Shown here in pieces: positions 53,782 to 63,976 of a DNA stretch of 64,000 nt. The notes under the pieces were generated by a model that worked only from the letters and a program-made list of their open reading frames with translations, searched no databases and had not been told where the DNA came from. Both the position numbers and the translations under genes were made by a program. The DNA comes from Linnemannia elongata (Eukaryota > Mortierellomycota > Mortierellomycetes > Mortierellales > Mortierellaceae), in the NCBI GenBank assembly GCA_036320915.1, contig JAXBDG010000001.1:2542001-2606000 (forward strand), read 5' to 3'. The stretch's first letter is position 1. Each line of letters opens with the position of its first letter.

Positions 53782-54787
53782 TTAACAAGGCTTGTTGCAC
53801 AAGAAAAAGAAATAGAAGGCTGTTGCACCAAAAGAAAAGGACAACTAGTAGTAGGCGCCTCGTTTAATTGTTGGCGAGCACTCAATAAAAATTTGAAGGC
53901 AGAGAGTGTTATCTGGTCATGGTTCCAATGAGGGCCGAGTAACTATTTTTTATAGAAATCATCATGCTCACTTCATCAAATGTCCTGTCTTAGTGCTACC
54001 TTCAACTTTTACAGGTCGACAGGCCCTTCAATTGTTGGTCGGTTACAAAGTGTCTAGACCGGTTAGTTTCCAACTACTTTTAGACTATCTCCATCTACAA
54101 GTCCACAGTGCATGAAATGTATGGCTGCACATATGTTACGCAACTTCTTTTGAGTAGTTACTATTACTGATGCAACCCTCGTATCAATTTTTGAAGGAAG
54201 ACATGTTCGTCTTCACGAATGGCTCTCTGGTGTTGTTGGCGCGTAGTTCATGAGAGTCTTCATCCCCTCGACCTTTAATTGACTTCATGTGTACATGAAC
54301 TTTAATGAAAAAAAAAGAAAAACAACGGAGGCTCTAGTGGTGACCATGATTGCGACATTCTTCAGAAAAAGAAAAACAAGGAGTACTAACAATATGTTGC
54401 AACGCCAGTGCAGATAAACAGAGTAAGTCATCTGGTGTCATGACTCTTTTCTCCATTTTCCACACTCCACTCTCGTTTCCCTTAGTCTTAATCATGAAAA
54501 TGAGTAAGAGAGACAGCAGCAGTTGAATCGGTTCGCTCAAAGGTGTTATTGTTAGTCTTGCTCCAATCGTGCTTTTGCTTGTTTGTCGAAAAGAGTATGC
54601 CTCCCCTACTGTTGTTTCTATCTTTATGAATTGAAAACCTCGCGCAACATATGATGTTTCCTTTTTTCGAGTTTCATGTACTGGCGCTCTTAGTCTTCAG
54701 CGAGGACTTACCAGTATTGTTTTCGTCAGTCTCAAGCACCATTTTAAATTAACCATTTTCTTATTTTTATGGGACAGTACAAAACAC
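52963..54787. other. Gene-poor stretch left of the DIRS-like element
   Basis: No gene supported. Holds an A34 run (53743-53776). A ~75-bp segment (53560-53635: CTGCTCACAGCTGGATTAGT ... GAAAGGCACAATA) recurs at 58380-58450 on the other side of the DIRS-like element. Confidence 0.45.
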
Positions 54788-54801
54788 ATTATTCTTCCTA
54801 A

Positions 54802-54923
54802 CCAGGGACTCTATCTGTGTGTATCTTTCTTTTATTATGACCGTGACTTCCGAAAAAAAATTGAAAATAAACTCAGATAGAAATAAACAAAAGGGGACTC
54901 TAGGTGATCTCTTGATCTCTATC
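54802..54923 (+). repeat. DIRS left inverted terminal repeat
   Basis: Reads CCAGGGACTCTATCTGTGTG ... GATCTCTTGATCTCTATCT; reverse complement of 58184-58306 with few differences. Confidence 0.9.
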
Positions 54924-54975
54924 TTTCTTTTTCACGGCCGGAACACTCTCCCCGAATCTCTGAACGATCTCCCCT

Positions 54976-55944
54976 ATGTCCCATGCACCTAATCCTACGA
55001 CCCCCGATGTCGATATCGACATCCATGCAACCCTTCGCCTTATGCAGGAGCAGATGCAGCAACAGCAAGCCTTTATGCAACAGCAGCAACGCCTCTTACA
55101 GCAGCAACAAGACAGGATCCAGCAACTTGAAGCTTCTTCCGGCGAACAGGACGGTATGGTGGTCTGCAAGCCCCGAGCAACCACACTCAAACTTTACGAC
55201 GAACTTCTGGAGGCCTACCCACCCATTGGAGACTCCAATTTCTTCGATTCCGAGCTCCCCAAAAACCACGAAGTTTTCGACTGGAACGACTATCACTACA
55301 CCGAGGGTATGGTCTACAAGCCTCCCCCAGTTTTGCAGCACTCCGAAGTGTCCCTCACGGATCCAGCCAAACGACACGAACGGGATCTGGCAACAATCCA
55401 AGGATACTTGGCGCACACAACCCGGTTCTACGATACATTCGCCCATGAAGTCATCAGGGATGGAAAATACAACCCGGCTCAGATCAAACATATGCTCGGT
55501 TTCCTCAGCACCGTACGCATCTCAGCATCCCACGACGCTTCTAGGATCAGTCGGATGCGAGAGAACCTTTACCTCGACGAGCTCGGTATCAAGCATGGCA
55601 ACGACAAGGAGGAATCCCTTCTCACTTTGGAATCACTGGCAGCCAAGAAGGCGGCCGCTGATCTGGTTCGGAAGACATACAAGAAGTACGAACCCCCAGA
55701 GGACAAGGCCAAGAAACCTGACAACAAGACCGGCAAAGACAAATCCGGATCATACGACAAACTCAAGGATCAGCAGTCGGACAAACAGCAATCCAAGGAC
55801 AAGTCAGGATACAAATCAGACGGTGGCAAATCGGGCTACAAGTCGGATGGAGGCAAGCCTGGGGGCAAGCCTTGGAGCGGGTCTGGCGGCGGACAAGGCA
55901 AGAAACAGTCAGACCAGGGAAACGACGGAGAGAAGTCGGATTAG
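54976..55944 (+). CDS. DIRS gag-like protein
   Basis: 322 residues, first ATG after the left repeat. The N-terminal third has a Gln-rich coiled coil (MQEQMQQQQAFMQQQQRLLQ, about 20-50). A middle domain (TLKLYDELLEAYPP ... YNPAQIKHMLGFLSTVR) is the likely capsid-like part. The C-terminus is Lys/Gly/Ser/Asp-rich with KSGYKSDGGK repeats, as in nucleic-acid-binding Gag tails without zinc knuckles. It overlaps the following pol frame by 73 bp in the -1 frame, so pol may be expressed by frameshift or re-initiation. Confidence 0.75.
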   Translation: MSHAPNPTTPDVDIDIHATLRLMQEQMQQQQAFMQQQQRLLQQQQDRIQQLEASSGEQDGMVVCKPRATTLKLYDELLEAYPPIGDSNFFDSELPKNHEVFDWNDYHYTEGMVYKPPPVLQHSEVSLTDPAKRHERDLATIQGYLAHTTRFYDTFAHEVIRDGKYNPAQIKHMLGFLSTVRISASHDASRISRMRENLYLDELGIKHGNDKEESLLTLESLAAKKAAADLVRKTYKKYEPPEDKAKKPDNKTGKDKSGSYDKLKDQQSDKQQSKDKSGYKSDGGKSGYKSDGGKPGGKPWSGSGGGQGKKQSDQGNDGEKSD

Positions 55945-57809
55945 TAGGAGGTCGACTTCTCCACTTCAAGGAGGCATGGAGGGAGATGACGGACTCAACA
56001 TGGGTCAACAACATCATCAAGTCAGGCTACAGCATTATCTTCGACCGACCTCCACCACTACGCCTACCCCCATTACACGATCCGTTCAATTCGCCGGAGG
56101 AACGGATAGCCATCGATACAGAGGTCCGCTCTTTATTACAGAAAAAGGCTATCGAAGAATGCAGCGGCATGGGATTCTACAGTCGTATCTTTACAATCCC
56201 CAAGAAAACAGGAGACCTACGCCCGGTATTGAACCTACGCCCACTCAACAAGTTTCTAACGGCGCCCAAGTTCAAGATGGAAACCCTTACCAACATTTGC
56301 AGGATGCTCAAACCCAACGACTGGCTTACGAGTATCGACCTCAGCGATGCGTTCCTACATGTGGCGATTCACCCAGCATCGCGCAAGTACCTCCGCTTCA
56401 GATGGGGAGCGGCATCATACCAGTTCCGAACTCTGCCTTTCGGACTTTCACTTTCCCCCTTCGTATTCACAAAAATCGTTCGACCGATTCTCAAGTGGGC
56501 AAGGGAGAAGGGGATCAGGATATCGGCATACCTCGACGACATCCTAATAGCAGCCAGAACCAAGGAGGAGGCCAAGGAACACACTCGTTTGGTTCGGGAG
56601 CAGCTGGAACGACTCGGTTTTCTCATCAAGGACACCAAGTCAACACTAGAACCTACCCAATGTATCGACCATCTTGGGTTCAGAATCAACACCGCCAACA
56701 TGTCACTCTCGGTACCAAGGGCAAAGGTCCGCGATTTACGCAGGGAGGCAGAGAAGATGGTCAGGGCAGGAACCATTCAACTTCGAAGGCTGGCGGCGTT
56801 TATTGGAAAGGCGATAGCCATGACGGTAGCGGTCTTTCCGGCTCGACTGAAGACGAGGAATCTGATACAGATTCAGAATGCAGCTCTGGCCAAGAAATGC
56901 AAGTGGACGGACCTGGTTACGCTGGATGCGGCAGCACTGGAGAATCTCAGCTGGTGGCGGTCACACCTGTCGGAATGGAACGGACAGGGTTTCTTACCTC
57001 AGAGGACGGAAGTCGACGTTTACACGGACGCCTCAGAGGATGCGTGGGGGATGGTGATCGAGAGCAAGGAGATGTCAAAGACATGGACCGCATCAGAGCA
57101 ACCACACCACATCAACTGGAAGGAGCTCCGAGTCATTTGGCACTTGGTCCACCTTCCTACAATGATCGGGAAGACCATTCATGTTATTTGCGACAACATA
57201 ACCACGATCGCCCAAATCAACAAATTCGGCGGAACGCGATCACAGCCACTACTCGATCTGACGACCAGGATTTGGAACCATTGTATGGCGACGGGCACAC
57301 GACTCAAGACGACATACGTTCCATCACAGTTCAACCCGGCAGACGCACCCTCCAGGAGGATGGTGACACAGTTGGAGTGGTCGATCAACACATCGTTCTT
57401 TCAACATCTCGAGTCGACATGGGGTCGCCACCACATCGACCTATTCGCGACAGCGGCAAACGCCAAGGTTTCCAGATACATATCATGGAAGCGGGAGGAG
57501 ACAGCATGGAGCCAGGACGCATTCAACAGCTCCTGGTCAGGCATGAACAGAGTTTATGCATGTCCGCCGTGGGCTCTGATCGGCAAGGTCCTTCAGAAGA
57601 TCAAGCAGGACAAGGTCAAGGCAACGGTTATCACTCCGTTCTGGACGAGCGCGCTCTGGTACCCTACAATCACAGCCATGTCGGTCGACAAGCCCCTACG
57701 GATCCCGAGGAACCAAGTCTTACCAGCCCCGGGAAACAGCCCACACATCCTCGAGAAGAACCCAATGTGGTCACTCTCAGCCTGGAACGTCGACGGCAAC
57801 AAGCAGTAG
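55872..57809 (+). CDS. DIRS reverse transcriptase / RNase H / methyltransferase-like polyprotein
   Basis: 645 residues. RT motifs in order: TIPKKTGDLRPVLNLRPLNK, SIDLSDAFLHVAIHP (catalytic Asp), FRTLPFGLSLSPFVFTK, and ISAYLDDILIAA (the catalytic YLDD in place of YxDD). RNase H follows with VDVYTDASEDAWG, NWKELRVIW and VICDNITT. A region with HIDLFATAANAKVSRYISW and RVYACPPWALIGKV corresponds to the Dam-like methyltransferase domain common in DIRS elements, with CPPW at the usual DPPY-type site. All RT and RNase H catalytic residues look intact. It copies element RNA into DNA in the particle; integration would need the recombinase, which is damaged here. Confidence 0.88.
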   Translation: MERVWRRTRQETVRPGKRRREVGLVGGRLLHFKEAWREMTDSTWVNNIIKSGYSIIFDRPPPLRLPPLHDPFNSPEERIAIDTEVRSLLQKKAIEECSGMGFYSRIFTIPKKTGDLRPVLNLRPLNKFLTAPKFKMETLTNICRMLKPNDWLTSIDLSDAFLHVAIHPASRKYLRFRWGAASYQFRTLPFGLSLSPFVFTKIVRPILKWAREKGIRISAYLDDILIAARTKEEAKEHTRLVREQLERLGFLIKDTKSTLEPTQCIDHLGFRINTANMSLSVPRAKVRDLRREAEKMVRAGTIQLRRLAAFIGKAIAMTVAVFPARLKTRNLIQIQNAALAKKCKWTDLVTLDAAALENLSWWRSHLSEWNGQGFLPQRTEVDVYTDASEDAWGMVIESKEMSKTWTASEQPHHINWKELRVIWHLVHLPTMIGKTIHVICDNITTIAQINKFGGTRSQPLLDLTTRIWNHCMATGTRLKTTYVPSQFNPADAPSRRMVTQLEWSINTSFFQHLESTWGRHHIDLFATAANAKVSRYISWKREETAWSQDAFNSSWSGMNRVYACPPWALIGKVLQKIKQDKVKATVITPFWTSALWYPTITAMSVDKPLRIPRNQVLPAPGNSPHILEKNPMWSLSAWNVDGNKQ

Positions 57810-58045
57810 ACAAGGGAGCAGGAACGGGAGTCCTCACCAAATTATTCGACTCAAGGGCAGCCCAGAAACGCCGCAAGAGACGAAAGCCCGGACAACGGGC
57901 GTTTGTTCAATGGATGCTGAAGAGAGGGATCCCCGTAGACGACGTTGTCACACACGGCAACTGGTCGTCCCCAGCCATTGTTGAAGCGTTCGACAGGATC
58001 TCAAGAGCCCTGGCGAGCAACTTCACCACAGCCATTCTTTACTGA
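57760..58045 (+). pseudogene. Remnant tyrosine recombinase of the DIRS-like element
   Basis: In the third frame, the end of a long open frame gives an N-terminal core-binding part (GVLTKLFDSRAAQKRRKR, GQRAFVQWMLKRGIPVD) fused directly to the last helix region of a recombinase (VTHGNWSSPAIVEAFDRISR, then ASNFTTAILY). The middle ~250 residues, with the catalytic Arg and HxxR, are missing. Where the nucleophilic Tyr would be expected there is Asp (FDRISRA). The frame is kept across the join. Without the core it cannot catalyse integration; the element needs help from an intact relative. Confidence 0.65.
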
Positions 58046-58054
58046 CTCTGAATC

Positions 58055-58153
58055 CACAGATAGAGTCCCTGGTTAGGAAGAATAATGGTTAAGCGTTGCC
58101 GAATGTAATGACGGCTAAAGCCTATTATTCGACAACGCCAGGGACTCTAGATG
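58055..58153 (+). repeat. DIRS internal complementary region
   Basis: 58055-58086 is the reverse complement of 54788-54819 (left end); 58081-58153 is the reverse complement of 58291-58363 (right end). The two overlap at AATAAT, the circle-junction site in DIRS replication. Confidence 0.9.
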
Positions 58154-58183
58154 TCCCACCCAACCCACCCTTTTCTAGCAAGT

Positions 58184-58306
58184 AGATAGAGATCAAGAGA
58201 TCACCTAGAGTCCCCTTTTGTTTATTTCTATCTGAGTTTATTTTCAATTTTTTTTCGGAAGTCACGGTCATAATAAAAGAAAGATACACACATCTAGAGT
58301 CCCTGG
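58184..58306 (-). repeat. DIRS right inverted terminal repeat
   Basis: Inverted copy of 54802-54923, followed by the ~57-bp right-end extension up to 58363. Confidence 0.9.
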
Positions 58307-58573
58307 CGTTGTCGAATAATAGGCTTTAGCCGTCATTACATTCGGCAACGCTTAACCATTATTGGCCGCGAAGTTCCGCACCCCGCTCACAGCTGGGTTA
58401 GTCGTTGATTTTTTTACTCATTCTGATTGAAAGGCACAATACATATTATTGCTTTATTTTTGAAAAGATAAAGGAGGGCTGGCGTCAGTCAATGGTTTGA
58501 GGGATAATAAAAAATTGCCGTCCATAGGTTACCACCTCAAGAAGAATGGCAACGGAACGAAACTTCGTACTAT

Positions 58574-59142
58574 CTACCAGTCAATGCACGTATAGTATTC
58601 GATGTTCCAATACTTAGCACCGACATCGACTTTACTGGGCTCCCTAAAGACATGCTTCTTTCCCTTAGCCGTCAGGGTGACCGTTGTTCCAATCCACTGA
58701 TCGATGTGCTCGACCTTCCACAACTTGTCGTCAGATGTTCGGGTCTCCTTGTAGCTGTTGCTCTTCTTTCCCTTGGTGGGTCTGTATGGCATGATTTCGT
58801 TGTATCTGGACTTGATAACAAGTTGGAATCTGTGCAAGTCGTTAACTGGGTCGCGGTTACCGTGGTCGTAATTGTACTGACACTGCCAGAACAGCGAGGC
58901 AGGGGTGCAGTTTCCGGCGCGTTTGCTAGTGGATTTTCAGTAGCAAGGTTGTACAATGTTGACAGTTGAAGTTAGGGTCTGTTGGCAAAGTGAAAAACTT
59001 TGTCGCTCCAAAAGTTTGAGCATTAGAAAAGAGTAATTGAATCAAAGGAGCGAGCATACCTGAGAGTAGAGTTGCTAGGAATTGCAGACACGGCGGTGGC
59101 GGCCATGGCAACCAAGGCAGAAAGTGCGAAGGTGATCTTCAT
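58574..59142 (-). CDS. Small secreted protein with Kex2-like site
   Basis: Two exons: 59060-59142 and 58574-58925, 134-nt intron (GTATGC...CACTAG) in phase 2; 144 residues. MKITFALSALVAMAATAVSA is a clear signal peptide. Next comes IPSNSTLSKRAGNC, where KR is a likely Kex2 processing site, so the mature protein probably starts at AGNCTP. The mature ~110 residues have three Cys, a His/Asp/Asn-rich segment (QCQYNYDHGNRDPVNDLHRF) and a Lys-rich C-terminal half (TVTLTAKGKKHVF). No known family recognised. A TATA-like box lies ~115 nt upstream. A decayed paralogue lies at 60541-60911. Confidence 0.75.
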
Positions 59143-59252
59143 TGTATTTACAAGACAGGCAGTGTGTGTGTGTGTGCTTGTAAGGAGGAGAGGTGGGCCG
59201 GAGTTGTTGTGAAAGAAAGTGAAATAAAGAAACAGAAACGACAAGCACTTCA

Positions 59253-59262
59253 TTTTTATATG
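59253..59262 (-). promoter_or_regulatory. TATA-like box of the secreted protein gene
   Basis: On the minus strand GCATATAAAAATG, about 115 nt before the ATG at 59142. Confidence 0.4.
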
Positions 59263-60540
59263 CACAAAGAAAAAAATAAAGAGGGCGTGTTGACGGTTGA
59301 GAACAGGATGCTATCTACTAGGACTGGGCAGTACAATTACTTTCATAGGTGGCAGTGCCACAGAACGAAATAAACCTTATCATACTGTGAGATTCTTGAA
59401 GGGTTGGATATATGAAGCATCGCCTTTGATATGTTGACTGCTACCCATAGAACCTTCGAATGAACCAATTTCGTTTTTGAATGCAAAAGATACTGCAAAA
59501 GACACAAGCATGCCGTCCCCTGATGTCTTTTCACGACACCAATGATTCTCTAGAATTGGGGGTACTTTCGAGAATATAAAGAAGACAACCTAATACGATT
59601 TAAGAGTTGATTTTGTTTGTTGTCATCACTGGTTCGAGGACAATAAATGACATGCAGAAACCTTCTTTGCACCGCCTCCTAAGCATGCATGTCGGCATTT
59701 TTAGCTCAAGACTGGTGCAAAAGAAATGGATCTGGGCACTGTCTAGCTACTGCTCGATCCCTTCAGGAAGAGTACAAACGTGCAACCGTGCATTGGACAG
59801 TATGCAGGACACCAAAAAAGTGGGGGCTTCTCCTACTGTTGCCATCGTAGCTGTAGCTTCACATAGCTAGGAATGAATACGCATGTCCAAAGCGTCAGGG
59901 CATTGGTTGCAATAAACAGATTCGCTGACTGTTTGTAACTAGTCATGGTCAACACCGCTAGGATTTCTGGATGGATCAGTACACTAGTGTTCATATAGTG
60001 CGCTGTAGGATAATAAGAGTGATAAAAGACAAGTACTCGCACGCCTTTTACGATCCAATGGTTCGAAATTGGTGGCGCTTGAATTTTTCAAAGGCAGCCA
60101 TTCCTCCATTTGTTCCTTTTTTTCTTTCATGACCGCACGGCTGTGAATCAAGGAAAACCTGCAAATTCACATGAAGCTGACCTCAAGCTCGTCACTTGTA
60201 CTCATACTCATTCATAACTGAGCCAAGTCGGCTGCTTCCAGGATCGATTATGCAATCGCTTTTTGTCGTTTTTCATTCTTTCTGATCAAAGTTTTTTTTT
60301 AAAAAAAGCGATACTAGCTCCATTAGAAAGAATAGGAAAAGAAAGACATCTACCCTTCGTGTTTAGAGCGGCTGATCATCAAACCAATACTGGATTGCTT
60401 ACCATTCACCTCGTCTCTTGTTTTCATCATTGCACCCTCTCTCGCTGTCTATTCCAACCGCAAAACGAAAACAAAAGCTACTGATATGTTGATTGGTTTA
60501 TATTTTTGTACTATAAAGGGGGGGAGGAGTGTAATCAATG
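59263..60540. other. Intergenic
   Basis: No gene supported. Open frames below 90 codons without motifs; no repeats recognised. Confidence 0.4.
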
Positions 60541-60911
60541 CTAAGGCTGAAGAACGGTTTGAGGAAAAACTTCTGTATCAATGAGAATTGTGAGAGGAGA
60601 GCCCCTCTCAACATTTACCAGCTGATGCAGGGCCAGTAATCTAGGCGTGTCCAACATGAATATGTTTGGGTTATTGAAGACATACTTCTGTCCTTTCACT
60701 TCAAGGGTAACTTTTCGTTTTCAAAGGAGTAGATGTGCTCGGCGCTCCCATTACTGACCTTACTGTGAGAATCAAATGGCTTTCGCAGAGCCACGAACTC
60801 CCACGTCGTTGTTCTGGAACCGCAAGCATAAGGTCGACGGTAACCATCGCGACCCAGTAAAGTATGATGTGCAAATTCGTACGGTGATCTGGTCTCTCGC
60901 AAAGCGCCCAT
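60541..60911 (-). pseudogene. Decayed paralogue of the secreted protein at 58574-59142
   Basis: The minus strand reads AEHIYSFEN, then after a one-base frame change in an A-rich run (about 60715-60725) VTLEVKGQKYVFNNPNIF. This follows VEHIDQWIGTTVTLTAKGKK and HVFREPSKV of the neighbour in order. The upstream part (TRSPYEFAHHTLLGRDGYRR) is only loosely similar, and no convincing signal-peptide exon is joined to it. Best explained as a pseudogene; a divergent functional gene with an unseen intron is the alternative. Confidence 0.45.
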
Positions 60912-61957
60912 GCGACCAAAATATAATCCATCATGTAGAAAATGGACTGAACCTTCTGTCTGCCATTACACTTCACTGTCCTCATACCTAGCAACCATTT
61001 GGCGAGGAGAAAACAGAACTCCAAGCATACCAGGAATGATAGTATGCATGTCGAAAAGGCTGTTACAAAACGATATACGCGAGAAACCACTTTAATTTTG
61101 GCTGCTGCAACTGGCTAGAGGAACGGCAAAAGTGAACAGGTCATTGGTGGATGTCGATTCATGTGCAGATGTTTGATGTTCAACCGTTCATAGGGTACGA
61201 GTTGAAGAGATCAAGTCCTCCATGGGGAACACTGTTGGCTCATGGCCGTCACGGACGGATTGCTCGAGAGTGGGTCGCATAAATGGGCGAGTCCAAGACT
61301 GAGATTGTCGAGTTGATGCTGTCGGATAGGGTGTTATCGGAAATTTTATGGTCCTTCGAGTCCGTAAAGCTTCGGAGGGGCCGTTTTTCAATACGACGCG
61401 GCTTGGCGGCAGTCTATTAAGTATATAGTGTATCGTTAGCAATAGCAAGACTGAAACGACTATTAAAGGTTACTGTGCGAAAAACAAATGTATGCAACTA
61501 CAAGCGATTGCGGTATTGAGCCAAGTTTGGTTTTTGCATGGTATAAGCGCTGGTCGGTGGTTTTTAGCTTTGGCGGTCCACAAAGCGTTCTAATCTCCTA
61601 GCATATCGAGATCCTCGTTGCTGTTTGTCCCTGTTTTCGTAACAAGGTAACATTTAACGCTATCAGCTACTCCACTGTTTTGAGCCTCCTCCAGCACCTA
61701 CCACTCTTCCTCTCTCCTCCTCCTTCCCGTGGGAGTCGTCGTCGTCATCGTCGTCGTCCCAATTGACCTCTATCTCCTCTTCATCCTCAAGTTGATCAAA
61801 ATCGCTACCTTCAAAAGGACTATAATTGCCCTGAAGATTGGCGGCTATAATTTTTTGCCCAGTCAATGGGTCGACAACATTTGCAAAATGACATACATAG
61901 GGAGGTAAACATTCACGATTTTTATTAGAGTGTGCATGCATTCTTCCGGACCAGGGG
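60912..61957. other. Intergenic; acidic open frame downstream of the F-box gene
   Basis: Mostly unassigned. On the minus strand an open frame (61663-62061) runs past the F-box stop codon and encodes a non-random acidic tail (LPPYVCHFANVVDPLTGQK, then EDEEEIEVNWDDDDDDDDS). It could be an alternative last exon of the F-box gene or the remains of another gene; no donor was fixed. Confidence 0.35.
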
Positions 61958-63976
61958 TCATTGTACGGGGAACAAGCGTTGCAGTTCTTGGTCTGCAGAT
62001 CGTAACCCAAACGGACTATACGATCCAATATTAATTCTCTGCAAATGCGGCCAACATTCAAACGGTTCCCTTCCTCTTCTTCCTCCTCGTTCTCCCCCTT
62101 TCTGATCTGCCCCGGTCTCTATCTCCGTCTCTGTCTCTGCCTCTGTAACGAAACCATCAATCCTCTCAATCATCATCTTGACATCCAACAACAAACCCAC
62201 CCTCCCCAACGCCTCTCTCAATCTGTTATCACAATACTCCCATCCCAACGTGTTACCCTCATGTCTCGGAAACTCGCCATCCAACTTCTTGAGCCTCTTG
62301 CTGTCCTTGTTCGCATCTGCCAGTAGTAACCCCCTCCATTGGAAAATAATCTTGCGTCGCTCTTCCCGATTTTGCAATCCAATACTGCTAGAAAGGTTCC
62401 GGGGTGAAATGATCCAGTCCATGTCATACAACTTGTCGACATTCTTCTGCAGCCCCGCTGTGATACGCAATCGTTCCAGATCCCGCAACCCAGCCAGAAG
62501 ACAAAACCCGCCCGCGAGTTCGTACCGCTGAAAGGCAAACCTTTCCCAATAAGTCTGCACATGAATCTCGAGCTCTATCAGGGCCGGACACACCTTGACA
62601 ATGTACCCAAAGACAACCCGAGAATGTTCCAGTCGGATCTTGACCCGACGCCCACCGGGGGTTTCGAAAGCAATGTGTAACGTCCTGAGTCCTCTGCAGG
62701 CCCATACACCTGGGTCTGGGTACCGAGCAGCTTCGGCCGCCCGGGCGGTTGTGGATCGGTCTCCGACGCCAACACTTGGGATCCGGTGGTAGAGGTCTAG
62801 GTAGGACATGTGATAGGTCGTCCCGGGGATGCGGAGGTGGAGTAATTGTGGGGAGGTGCACAGGAACAAATGTAGTTTCGAATCAGGTGTGTATAAGACC
62901 GTGTCGCGGTTAACCATATTGAGCGTCGTAAGGGTGTTGGGGAGGTGCTGGATGTTTTGGAATAGTTGTGGTGTTAAATCACCTGTCGCAAACGTCCATT
63001 CTCGCGAATCCTGACATATCGATTTAAACAGGCCCTCGTCAACGAGTGCATCCCATGTCGCCCGATACCTCTCATAGACCGAAAAGTGAAATGTTTTGAG
63101 TTGTAGGCTCAGAGACTTGATGACCGCAATCAGAGCCCTACAGTCGTACCGCTGGTCAGGATCAATGACCGACATGCCCTTGATCGAGAGTTTGTAAAGG
63201 TGCAAGTCCATGAGATGAGGCGTGAACCCCAAGAACTCTTCCAGTTTGTCCTGTTTGAGGTAGGCGTTATGGAGGATGAGTTCCCGCAAAGTAAAAGGCT
63301 GTTGTTCCTCTGGAGCGGAGGGAAGCCAGTCGCCAAACATCTCGACGCAGGTCCTGGATCCGACATAGAGGTGCTGGAGGTGAGGACATCCTTGAAAAAT
63401 CTTGCAGGGGTAGACGTGATGGTCCGAGCTTTGGTCGATTCGGAGGCGGGTGACGTGGGACAGGTAAGGAATGAGCTCGTAGACCCGGGTGTTGGGGTAT
63501 GTCCCACTCAGACTGAAATCTAGGATCGGTGTTGGCTCATACAGCAGGTTCTGCCCGACCACTTTCGTGTCTTGATCCTGTTCCTGGTTCCACCGTTGCT
63601 GTAGATATTGTAGTCGCTGAGTATGAGTCTCCTTGAGCGCTTGAAAAAAGACCTTCCACTGCCGACTCTCAACCTGACACTGCTCCTGATTCACCGACCG
63701 AAAATGCAACTTGATCTTCCCCACATACGCAAGGATAGGAACGGCCTTGTCCATACACTCATTCTGGTAATGGTAATCCCAAACAAGTTCCCGTGGGGTA
63801 ATGTACTGTCGGTTAATCAGAAACCATTGTCGACAGACGTAGATGACAGAGTGGCGGAGGGCGCGAAGGGGAATGAAGGCATGAATCTTTTCGAGGAGTT
63901 CTGGAATTTCGAGGGGGGATGTTGGTGCGGGTTGGGGTTGGTGGGGTGATGTTGATGATGATGTTGGGGAGGTCAT
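61958..63976 (-). CDS. F-box/LRR protein
   Basis: 672 residues, single exon, from the ATG at 63976 (the frame upstream starts only with TTG). After a Ser/Pro/Gln-rich start, residues about 20-62 form an F-box (LEIPELLEKIHAFIPLRALR, then IYVCRQWFLINRQYITP). The rest is irregular leucine-rich sequence (TRLRIDQSSDHHV, LRELILHNAYLKQDKLEEFL, LRTLHIAFE, LRDLERLRITAG). A Glu/Thr-rich low-complexity stretch sits near the C-terminus (EAETETEIETG). The end ELQRLFPVQ resembles the ends of the F-box protein at 7842-9935 (ELQRMFPTR) and of its decayed copy, so all belong to one family, this being a distant member. Expected role: substrate receptor of an SCF ubiquitin ligase. Confidence 0.82.
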   Translation of the reverse strand: MTSPTSSSTSPHQPQPAPTSPLEIPELLEKIHAFIPLRALRHSVIYVCRQWFLINRQYITPRELVWDYHYQNECMDKAVPILAYVGKIKLHFRSVNQEQCQVESRQWKVFFQALKETHTQRLQYLQQRWNQEQDQDTKVVGQNLLYEPTPILDFSLSGTYPNTRVYELIPYLSHVTRLRIDQSSDHHVYPCKIFQGCPHLQHLYVGSRTCVEMFGDWLPSAPEEQQPFTLRELILHNAYLKQDKLEEFLGFTPHLMDLHLYKLSIKGMSVIDPDQRYDCRALIAVIKSLSLQLKTFHFSVYERYRATWDALVDEGLFKSICQDSREWTFATGDLTPQLFQNIQHLPNTLTTLNMVNRDTVLYTPDSKLHLFLCTSPQLLHLRIPGTTYHMSYLDLYHRIPSVGVGDRSTTARAAEAARYPDPGVWACRGLRTLHIAFETPGGRRVKIRLEHSRVVFGYIVKVCPALIELEIHVQTYWERFAFQRYELAGGFCLLAGLRDLERLRITAGLQKNVDKLYDMDWIISPRNLSSSIGLQNREERRKIIFQWRGLLLADANKDSKRLKKLDGEFPRHEGNTLGWEYCDNRLREALGRVGLLLDVKMMIERIDGFVTEAETETEIETGADQKGGERGGRRGREPFECWPHLQRINIGSYSPFGLRSADQELQRLFPVQ

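Larger units (their letters stand above)
54788..58363 (+). mobile_element. DIRS-like tyrosine-recombinase retrotransposon, internally deleted
   Basis: About 3,576 bp. Architecture is diagnostic of DIRS. Inverted terminal repeats (54802-54923 and 58184-58306) are followed on the right by a terminal extension. An internal complementary region (58055-58153) equals the reverse complement of the left end (54788-54819) joined to that of the right end (58291-58363), overlapping at AATAAT. Genes in order: gag-like, RT/RNase H plus methyltransferase-like domain, and a remnant tyrosine recombinase. Intact DIRS elements are typically 4.5-6 kb; the shortfall is explained by a large in-frame deletion in the recombinase. 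No target duplication is expected for this class and none was seen. Confidence 0.9.

Noticed and set aside
54983..58045. A 1,020-codon open frame spanning the whole DIRS-like element
   Set aside because: Over most of its length it is a shadow of gag and pol in another frame (Ser/Arg/Thr/Pro-rich, no motifs). Only its last ~90 codons belong to the recombinase remnant.
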